Positions 5,291 through 11,344 of a stretch of 11,344 bases of DNA are shown one piece after another; position 1 is the stretch's first letter, and each line of letters starts with the position of its first letter. The DNA comes from an uncultured Mollicutes bacterium (GTDB lineage Bacteria; Bacillota_I; Bacilli_A; RFN20; CAG-826): assembly GCA_937893635.1 (NCBI GenBank), contig CALBGF010000233.1, positions 1 through 11,344 on the forward strand. Reading direction: 5' to 3'. A program made the position numbers and the translations under genes. A model generated the notes under the pieces. The model was not told the origin of the DNA. It was given only the letters and a program-made list of their open reading frames with translations, and did no database searches.

Positions 5291-8245
5291 ATGAATATAA
5301 AAGTATTTATTTTAGCTAGCCTTTGCTTAGTTGGACTTACGAGCTGTAATAATTCTAGTAATGAATTATCTTTTGAAAAAAATGAATATAGCATCTATAG
5401 TGGTGAAGCAATTAAAGTTGAACAAAATTATTCTAATGTTAAATATGAAATTGTTGGTAATAACACCTATAATGTGAAATTAAATGTAAAAACAGGTGTA
5501 TTTACATTTGAAGATGATATTCCTAATTATGCACAAGTAATGTGTGTTGCTAAATATAAAAGTATGACAACTGAACCAGTTGTAGTTACTTTATTGCATG
5601 ATTATGAAGTTGCGGAAATTACTTTTGATAATTTATCTAGTTATATTGTAGATGGTGAATTTGTAACCGCAACAGCATCTCTTCCTTACGCTATGACATA
5701 TTCTTTAAAAGAAAATGTTCCGGGTATAAGTATTGATTCATCAAGTGGTAAAATTAAATTTACTGAAAAAGTTAAAAATAAAACACCTTTTGTTGTTGTG
5801 GCTCAAACACATAATAATGCAAAAAGCGAAAAAACATTTTATAGTTTAACAGAAAATTTTGCTTCGGTAATTAATAACCGCCAAGTCGTGGAAAGAAATA
5901 GTAATGGAGTAGCAACATTTAAACTAGATTTCTCAAAATGCGTGGAAATAAAAGAACAAGACATTTTGGGCTTAGCAAATGAACAAAATACTCTTATTGA
6001 TAAAAGCAATTATTCTTACAATATTGATAACGCGACATTAACAATTAAATCATCATATTTAAATAATTTATATGATGGAGTTAATGGTTTGAAAATTATT
6101 ACAAGCTTAAACGCTGTTGCAATTGATGTAGAAATAGCAACTAAGTTTATTTATACTGCTGAAGATTTGGCTTCTATAAATGATAGTGAAGCATCTTTAT
6201 CTGGTTATTATATCTTAATGAATGATATCGATTTAACAGATTATTTATCCCAAAAAGAATTAGGATGGACACCAATTGGAGGATACCAAGATGTTGTTGA
6301 TCCTAATATTGCTACTAAATATGCATTTAAAGGAACTTTTGATGGTGATGGACATGTTATTTATAATATGCACGCTAACAGAAAAGATGAAAAATCATTT
6401 AATGCTGGTTTATTTGGATATTTAACAAGTTCAGCGATTATTAAAAATCTTGGAGTTACTGGCACATTAAATGTATCTTCATATTCCGGTGGCTTAGTAG
6501 GTTCTAATTCGGGAACAATTTCTAATTGCTGGGCTGATGTCGACGTTAATGTTTATACCGGAGAAGATGTTTATCGTTATGTTGGAGGCTTAGTAGGTAA
6601 CAATTTTGGTACTATTTCAAATTGTTATTCGATGGGTGAAGTACTTTGTGATAGTTATTATGGAGCATTCGTTGGTTATAATGGTGGAGAAATTATTAAT
6701 TGTTATGCTTTATCATTAACAAGTTTAAATAAGTTTGTTGGTTTTGGACTTGTTGATGAATCTTGTGTTTTATTTAATAATGAAACTTTATTCAAACAAT
6801 TTGATTTTAGTAAAGTGTTTACTGATAATATTTGGGAATGTAATAAAGATGAATTACCAGTATTAGTGCCACAAATTGTCTATTATTCAATTACAAAAAT
6901 GGCGATTAAAAAAGATGTCCTTGATAATACTTATTATGAAGGAGATAATATCACATTCGATGTAGATATTTTCCCGAAATCTTTAGAAAATATTTATAAA
7001 CAAAATGTACAATATAGTTTAGTTAAAAATGGTGGAGCGCATTTTGAAGGAAATGTACTTCATACACTTAATGCTATAAATAATAAACTAGAAATTAAAG
7101 CTACTTTAGATATTGATGGAGTCAAATTTGAAGACCTAATTGAAATTATATTAGTTAAACATGCTGAGCAAATAATTATTTCTTATGACACTGATACCTT
7201 ATATACTGGACAAACTTATGAATTAGAAGTGAAAATTTTACCAAGTGGTTCAGTAGGTTCGCTTGTATTTTATGCTAAAACAAGTGACACTCAAGGACTT
7301 CGCATAGAAAATAATAAGATTATCATTTCCGAAAACGCAACCATTAGTGAAATTAGTGTCTATGCATGTGATTTAAATACGGGCTTAAGGTCAAATCAAT
7401 TAACATTTAAAGTTAAGAAAGCTCTTAATTTAACGCCAGTTGCTTTATATAGTAATGAAGATGCCATAGTGGAATTAGCTAATGTTACTAAAGTAGAAGT
7501 AGATAATAAAGTAGTGCCTTTTGAAAAAATAAATAATGGTATTAAAATTAGTAAAAATAATTTTAAAACAAATACTCAAGCGGTAGTGGTAATTACCACA
7601 ATAGATAATGCTTATCGTATGTTAGTTACTTCCTATGCCCATACACAATATAATAAAGAATATGTCTTAAAAAATTATCAAAATGTTATTGAAATTGGAA
7701 GCGTACAAGATTTCTATAAATATTTTAATCTTTCTAATAGTAATGAAAAAATTTCAAAACAAGAAAACTATGACAAAGTATTCTTGATTACTAACGATTT
7801 AGATTTTAATGGCGCTAGTATATGCGGAATTGGTGTTAGTGGCGATAATCAATTACCTTTTAGTGGCAAAATATTTGGATTAGGTCACACAATTTCTAAT
7901 TTTAAAATAACAAAAAATGAAACAAGTTTATTTGAAGATTCAAATACTAGCCAATATGGCGTAGGTTTATTTTCAGTATTTAGTGGTGAAATATACGATT
8001 TAAATATCAAAAATGTGCAAGTAGAAGGAAAAAACTTTGTTGGTGGATTAGTGGGAATTATGGCTGATGGAGTTATTGAAAATTGTCACATTTATAACAA
8101 TATAAATGACATTACCGCCAGCGGATACATTGAATCTCAAGACGAAGTTTATGTAGCGGGTCTAGTGGGCAAAAAATTTAAAGGCATGGTTTTAGGATGT
8201 ACTTATAACTATGCTAATACAAATGTGATAGGAGAAATAAAATAA
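5291..8245 (+). CDS. Large GLUG-motif / Ig-like surface lipoprotein
   Basis: The 984-residue product begins with a lipoprotein signal peptide (lipobox LTSC, lipidated C19). Residues about 24-286 look like several beta-rich Ig-like segments; one contains VPGISIDSSSGKI, as in putative-Ig (He_PIG-like) domains. Residues 288-475 form a GLUG module: a lead-in (YTAEDLASIN, NDIDL, GTFDGDGH), then repeats at GLFGY 373-377, GGLVG 400-404 and 432-436, and GAFVG 458-462. Two further Ig-like segments span about 535-720. A second GLUG module fills 800-984 (TNDLDFNG, GLFS 892-895, GGLVG 918-922, AGLVG 956-960). GLUG repeats are known from bacterial surface proteins and probably fold as a beta-helix. No catalytic motif is recognised. 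Its place between permeases and regulator suggests polymer capture at the surface, which is inference. Ribosome site AAAGGA is at 5281-5286; the stop overlaps the next ATG (TAATG). Confidence 0.85.
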   Translation: MNIKVFILASLCLVGLTSCNNSSNELSFEKNEYSIYSGEAIKVEQNYSNVKYEIVGNNTYNVKLNVKTGVFTFEDDIPNYAQVMCVAKYKSMTTEPVVVTLLHDYEVAEITFDNLSSYIVDGEFVTATASLPYAMTYSLKENVPGISIDSSSGKIKFTEKVKNKTPFVVVAQTHNNAKSEKTFYSLTENFASVINNRQVVERNSNGVATFKLDFSKCVEIKEQDILGLANEQNTLIDKSNYSYNIDNATLTIKSSYLNNLYDGVNGLKIITSLNAVAIDVEIATKFIYTAEDLASINDSEASLSGYYILMNDIDLTDYLSQKELGWTPIGGYQDVVDPNIATKYAFKGTFDGDGHVIYNMHANRKDEKSFNAGLFGYLTSSAIIKNLGVTGTLNVSSYSGGLVGSNSGTISNCWADVDVNVYTGEDVYRYVGGLVGNNFGTISNCYSMGEVLCDSYYGAFVGYNGGEIINCYALSLTSLNKFVGFGLVDESCVLFNNETLFKQFDFSKVFTDNIWECNKDELPVLVPQIVYYSITKMAIKKDVLDNTYYEGDNITFDVDIFPKSLENIYKQNVQYSLVKNGGAHFEGNVLHTLNAINNKLEIKATLDIDGVKFEDLIEIILVKHAEQIIISYDTDTLYTGQTYELEVKILPSGSVGSLVFYAKTSDTQGLRIENNKIIISENATISEISVYACDLNTGLRSNQLTFKVKKALNLTPVALYSNEDAIVELANVTKVEVDNKVVPFEKINNGIKISKNNFKTNTQAVVVITTIDNAYRMLVTSYAHTQYNKEYVLKNYQNVIEIGSVQDFYKYFNLSNSNEKISKQENYDKVFLITNDLDFNGASICGIGVSGDNQLPFSGKIFGLGHTISNFKITKNETSLFEDSNTSQYGVGLFSVFSGEIYDLNIKNVQVEGKNFVGGLVGIMADGVIENCHIYNNINDITASGYIESQDEVYVAGLVGKKFKGMVLGCTYNYANTNVIGEIK
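6152..6713 (+). repeat. GLUG module 1 coding repeats
   Basis: Within the 984-residue lipoprotein, four GLUG-type units follow a lead-in segment: AGLFGY (residues 372-377), GGLVGSNSGTISNC, GGLVGNNFGTISNC and GAFVGYNGGEIINC. The second and third units are nearly identical in protein. Their DNA differs at many third positions, pointing to an old duplication rather than a recent one. Confidence 0.8.
7688..8242 (+). repeat. GLUG module 2 coding repeats
   Basis: A second copy of the same architecture ends the protein: a lead-in with TNDLDFNG and IFGLGHTI, then GVGLFS, VGGLVGIMADGVIENC and VAGLVGKKFKGMVLGC. It matches module 1 in order (lead-in, NDxDx, GxGH-I, repeats) but is diverged. The protein ends shortly after the last unit, with no C-terminal anchor. 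Confidence 0.75.
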
Positions 8246-9402
8246 TGGTAAAAGAAGCAGTAGGGTGCGATCAAAGTTATGCTCGTACAGTAAACAATGA
8301 ATTAGTAATACAAAAGTTGCGTGAGTCAGATTATTCTGCAACAGACTTAGCTAGAGAATTAGATTTGTCTCATGCAGCAATATCCTCGATATTAAAAGGA
8401 TTAGTCAATGATCGAATTATTAAAGCCTCATATTCAAGTTCAACCGCTGGAAAAGGAAGAAAAAGAGTATTTTATTCTTTAAATGAAGCGTATGGACTTA
8501 TTATTGTTGTGTCTTTATCTAATAATCGTTATCAAATAATTATTTCTAATATTCGTGAAGAAATATTATTAGAAGAAGAAAAAGAAATTGATAAATATGA
8601 TGTAGCTATAATGTATGAAATTGTATTAAGAATAAAAGATATTTTAATGAAAAATGAATATCGTGATATTCCATTAAGAAATATCATCATCGCAGTGCCA
8701 GGTAGAGTAAATGCTATAACTGGAGAATTACAATTATCAAAGCACTTTGACACCGATTTATTTGATGGTAAGAATAGCATTAAAAATATCTTTAAAAAAT
8801 ATTTTGATGTTCCAATTACTTTAGATAATGATATCAACTTATCAATAATTGGAGAAATGAAATGTGGTTGCTTAAAATCAACAAATAATGCGATGCTTGT
8901 TTATATTGATAATGGTATTGGTGGAGCGCTTATTATTGGTGGGAAATTCTATGGCGGGGACTTAGGATATGCTGGAGAATTAGGATTAATGCATGCAACA
9001 TTTCATGGCAAAGAAAGTTACTTGGATGAATTTGCTTCTTTACGTAGTATTAAAGAATATGCTCAAAGTAAATATAATCATCCATTTGTGGTTAAAGATT
9101 TAATAAAAGAATATCAAAAGAAAGAAGATTTATATCAATACATCAATGAAACTGCTCATTTAGTAGGGCAAAAGATACGTGATGTCATTGAATTACTTAA
9201 TGTTTCACAAATTGTAATTTCTGGGCGTGTAACACTGCTTGGCGATGATTATTTAGAAGCAATTAATCAAGAAGTCCGTAAATCAAAAAATATAGCAAAA
9301 GTTGAATTTTCTAAATTATCGAAAAAATCCATTCTAATTGGTGCGATTTCTAAATCAGTAGATCAATCAATACCACTTATGACTGGTAGTATAAAAATTT
9401 AA
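8245..9402 (+). CDS. ROK-family transcriptional regulator of the locus
   Basis: A 385-residue XylR/NagC-type regulator. Residues about 17-72 form a winged helix-turn-helix ([20 protein letters not shown] with the wing before GKGRKR). Residues about 80-385 form the ROK sugar-sensing domain, with DNDIN (194-198) and GIGGA (224-228). The sensor has lost kinase features: the DxGxT phosphate-binding motif expected near residues 85-95 is absent, and the zinc site is gone, since GELG (244-247) is followed by L248 rather than H and there is no CxCGxxGC. It should therefore bind sugar and regulate without phosphorylating. The ATG overlaps the previous stop, with AGGAGA (8230-8235) nine bases upstream. 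As an operon member it would be autoregulated. Likely targets are the operators at 1854-1867 and 1960-1973, which is inference. Confidence 0.9.
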   Translation: MVKEAVGCDQSYARTVNNELVIQKLRESDYSATDLARELDLSHAAISSILKGLVNDRIIKASYSSSTAGKGRKRVFYSLNEAYGLIIVVSLSNNRYQIIISNIREEILLEEEKEIDKYDVAIMYEIVLRIKDILMKNEYRDIPLRNIIIAVPGRVNAITGELQLSKHFDTDLFDGKNSIKNIFKKYFDVPITLDNDINLSIIGEMKCGCLKSTNNAMLVYIDNGIGGALIIGGKFYGGDLGYAGELGLMHATFHGKESYLDEFASLRSIKEYAQSKYNHPFVVKDLIKEYQKKEDLYQYINETAHLVGQKIRDVIELLNVSQIVISGRVTLLGDDYLEAINQEVRKSKNIAKVEFSKLSKKSILIGAISKSVDQSIPLMTGSIKI

Positions 9403-9418
9403 GAAAGGATGTGTCATT

Positions 9419-10696
9419 ATGGCAAGTATAAGCTTAAAAAATGTAACAAAAATTTATAAAGGCAATGTCAAGGCAGTCAGCAATTTTACAATGGATATTG
9501 AAGATGGTGAATTCATTGTATTTGTTGGACCTTCGGGTTGTGGTAAATCAACAACTCTTCGTATGATTGCCGGATTAGAAGACATCAGTAGCGGTGAATT
9601 ATATATTAATGGTGAATATATGAATGATGTTGAACCCAAAGATCGCGATTTAGCAATGGTTTTCCAAAACTATGCTTTATATCCATATTTAACTGTTTAT
9701 GACAATATTGCTTTTGGTTTAAAACTTCGTAAAGTACCAAAAGAAGAAATAAAAACTAAAGTACATGAAGTAGCAAAAATATTAGGTATTGAAGAATATC
9801 TTGACCGTAAACCTAAGGCTTTGTCTGGTGGACAAAGACAACGTGTAGCTTTAGGAAGAGCGATTGTTCGTGATGCTAAAGTATATTTGTTTGATGAACC
9901 ATTAAGTAACTTAGATGCTAAACTTCGTGGTGCAATGCGTGTGGAAATTATTCGTTTATATGAAAAATTGAAAACAACATTTATTTATGTTACACATGAC
10001 CAAGTTGAAGCTATGACAATGGGAACAAGAATTGTTGTTATGAAAGATGGTATTATTCAACAAATTGATACACCAACAAATTTATATGACCATCCAAACA
10101 ATAAATTCGTTGCGGGATTTATTGGTACTCCACCAATGAATTTTTTCCAAGTAAAGTATGAAAATGACGCAATTACTTTAGAAAATGGCTTGCAAATTAA
10201 GTTGAATCGTACTTTAAATGCTGCACATGGAAAATTCTATAAAGCAAAAATTAAGGAAGAGGAAGAGCGACTAGAACAATTACAAAACATTACTTTTAAT
10301 GGAAATGAACAAACTCGTCAAAAATTTATTGCCGCTCGAGAAAAAGAACTAGAAGAATCTAAGAAAAAGTTAGATTACTATAAAGAAAATTTAAAGAATC
10401 CACATCAAATGATTATGGGTATACGTAGTGAAAATATCCATATTGCAAGTAAAGATGAAAATTATATCAAAGCTCGTGTAGGTGTTGTGGAGTCATTAGG
10501 TAGTGAAAGTTTAGTATATCTTAAACTAAATTTAGATGATGTTGAAGTAAATTTAAGAGGACATAACAACGAATTTGTTATGAAGATACAAGGACGTTCT
10601 AATTACCATTTTGGTGATATTGTCAAAATTGCTCTTGATGAAAAGAGTTTCCACTTATTTGATGAATTAACAGAAGATAATATATTGAAAAAATAA
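9419..10696 (+). CDS. Sugar ABC transporter ATP-binding protein, MsmK/UgpC/MalK type, with coiled-coil insertion
   Basis: The 425-residue cytoplasmic ATPase drives the CUT1 importer. All nucleotide-binding motifs are intact: Walker [10 protein letters not shown] (37-45), Q-loop Q83, signature LSGGQ (135-139), Walker B VYLFDE with E160, D-loop SNLDA (163-167) and switch H193. [10 protein letters not shown] (234-243) and GIRSENI (334-340) are typical of the C-terminal regulatory (TOBE/MalK-like) region. Between them, residues about 272-328 form a highly charged Lys/Glu segment predicted by eye to be helical coiled coil. It explains a length about 50-60 residues above the usual 360-375. The ribosome site AAAGGA (9404-9409) is nine bases before the ATG. 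A dedicated ATPase inside the operon means the system need not depend on a shared MsmX-like subunit. Confidence 0.95.
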   Translation: MASISLKNVTKIYKGNVKAVSNFTMDIEDGEFIVFVGPSGCGKSTTLRMIAGLEDISSGELYINGEYMNDVEPKDRDLAMVFQNYALYPYLTVYDNIAFGLKLRKVPKEEIKTKVHEVAKILGIEEYLDRKPKALSGGQRQRVALGRAIVRDAKVYLFDEPLSNLDAKLRGAMRVEIIRLYEKLKTTFIYVTHDQVEAMTMGTRIVVMKDGIIQQIDTPTNLYDHPNNKFVAGFIGTPPMNFFQVKYENDAITLENGLQIKLNRTLNAAHGKFYKAKIKEEEERLEQLQNITFNGNEQTRQKFIAAREKELEESKKKLDYYKENLKNPHQMIMGIRSENIHIASKDENYIKARVGVVESLGSESLVYLKLNLDDVEVNLRGHNNEFVMKIQGRSNYHFGDIVKIALDEKSFHLFDELTEDNILKK

Positions 10697-10714
10697 ATAA
10701 AGGAGTAACACACA

Positions 10715-11344
10715 ATGAAAAAGATTAAATATGCATTATTTATGATTATGGCGTTAAGTTTAATGGGATGTAATAATGATAATTCATCCTCGTCTTTAAA
10801 ACCTAGCACAAGCGATACTATTAGTGAGAGTAATTCAAGTAGTGCTACTAAACCAACATTAATTGGTATTAGTATTGAAGATTATCCTTTAAAAACAGAA
10901 TATGAGGTTAATGAAGAATTAGACATTGCTGGAATGACAATTAAACTTAATTATAGTAATCAAACAAATGAAGTAATTGATGTAATAATGAGTATGGTTA
11001 CTAATCCAGATATGACTACAACAGGTGAGAAAACAGTAACGATAACTTATCTTGGTTTTACTGCGTCTTATAAAATTACTATTAAAAATGCTAGTGTAAA
11101 AAAAGAAAAACCAACAATTAACTTCTTAGTTGATGAGAAGCCATTTGAAAACGGAACACAATTTGAAATTGGTAGTGTTAAAGATATTGTTGTTAATATT
11201 CCAGAATTAACTAGCGGTGAATATGAAATTTTCTATACCAAAGATGAAGGAAAAACCAATTTAGGCTCAATTGCGCCAACAGAAATTGGAAAATACGCTA
11301 TTAATGTTAAAACATTCGAAACCTCTAAATATGAAGCAAGTGAA
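10715..11344 (+). CDS. Lipoprotein with Big_3-like Ig domain, truncated by the right edge
   Basis: The first 210 codons are present, with no stop before the window ends. The product has a lipoprotein signal peptide (lipobox LMGC, lipidated C19), then a Ser/Asn/Thr-rich linker (20-46). A bacterial Ig-like domain of the Big_3 type follows at about 48-125: LKTEYEVNEELDIAGMTIKL, a gap, then TGEKTVTITYLGFTASYKI. Residues about 133-210 begin another beta-rich domain (EIGKYAINV), resembling repeat domains of surface proteins. AGGAG (10701-10705) is nine bases before the ATG, and the gene follows the ATPase by 18 bases, so it belongs to the operon. The missing C-terminal part could carry a second glycoside hydrolase, binding domains or adhesin repeats; this cannot be judged here. 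Confidence 0.82.
   Translation, partial: MKKIKYALFMIMALSLMGCNNDNSSSSLKPSTSDTISESNSSSATKPTLIGISIEDYPLKTEYEVNEELDIAGMTIKLNYSNQTNEVIDVIMSMVTNPDMTTTGEKTVTITYLGFTASYKITIKNASVKKEKPTINFLVDEKPFENGTQFEIGSVKDIVVNIPELTSGEYEIFYTKDEGKTNLGSIAPTEIGKYAINVKTFETSKYEASE

Noticed and set aside
8532..8837. Minus-strand open frame of 101 codons
   Set aside because: It is antisense to the ROK sensor domain; the hydrophobic residues reflect A/T-rich codons of the real gene.
9454..9639. Minus-strand open frame of 61 codons
   Set aside because: It is antisense to the Walker A region of the ATPase, a very common shadow frame.
10603..10809. Minus-strand open frame of 68 codons
   Set aside because: It spans the ATPase end and the start of the next lipoprotein, both well supported on the plus strand, and has no ribosome site I can see.
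1..11344. CRISPR arrays, insertion sequences, tRNA or rRNA genes, or use of TGA as tryptophan
   Set aside because: I saw no spaced direct repeats, transposase motifs or RNA-gene signatures. All long frames read through with TGG tryptophans and no internal TGA, so the standard bacterial code fits.

Overview
The window is AT-rich DNA (by eye about 30% G+C, not counted) with strong AAGGAG-type ribosome sites and short gaps or overlaps between genes. All tryptophans in the long frames are TGG. The seven visible stop codons are six TAA and one TAG, with no TGA. Together with four lipobox lipoproteins, a MsmK/UgpC-type ABC ATPase and ROK repressors, this suggests a low-GC Gram-positive lineage: a Bacilli or Erysipelotrichia-like gut bacterium, or an Acholeplasma/Izemoplasma-like mollicute that keeps the standard code. 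The exact lineage cannot be fixed from this sequence.

Layout. At the left edge (1-72, minus) is the first 24 codons of a ROK-family regulator. Bases 73-390 hold no gene, only that gene's likely promoter and a terminator. A CUT1-type sugar-binding lipoprotein is on the minus strand (391-1806). It is divergent from a long plus-strand gene series, and the two share a 197-base control region with two promoters, each overlapped by a pseudo-palindromic CG-centred operator-like site. The plus series is, in order: a GH16 endo-glucanase lipoprotein (2004-3413), two MalF/MalG-type permeases (3403-4383, 4396-5289), a 984-residue lipoprotein with GLUG-motif modules and Ig-like segments (5291-8245), a full-length ROK regulator (8245-9402), a sugar ABC ATPase with an unusual coiled-coil insertion (9419-10696), and the start of a further lipoprotein with a Big_3-like Ig domain (10715 to the right edge). 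Gaps are 18 bases or fewer, so this is probably one operon of at least seven genes.

Working model. The region looks like a self-contained polysaccharide-use locus. Surface GH16 cuts a beta-glucan-like polymer. The GLUG/Ig lipoprotein, and probably the right-edge lipoprotein, may hold the polymer at the cell surface. The binding lipoprotein passes oligosaccharides to the two permeases, powered by the locus's own ATPase. The ROK protein, whose kinase motifs are degenerate, probably senses a sugar and controls the divergent promoters. The parts are familiar families. The less usual points are the large GLUG lipoprotein inside a transporter operon, the insertion in the ATPase, and the second ROK gene beside the locus.
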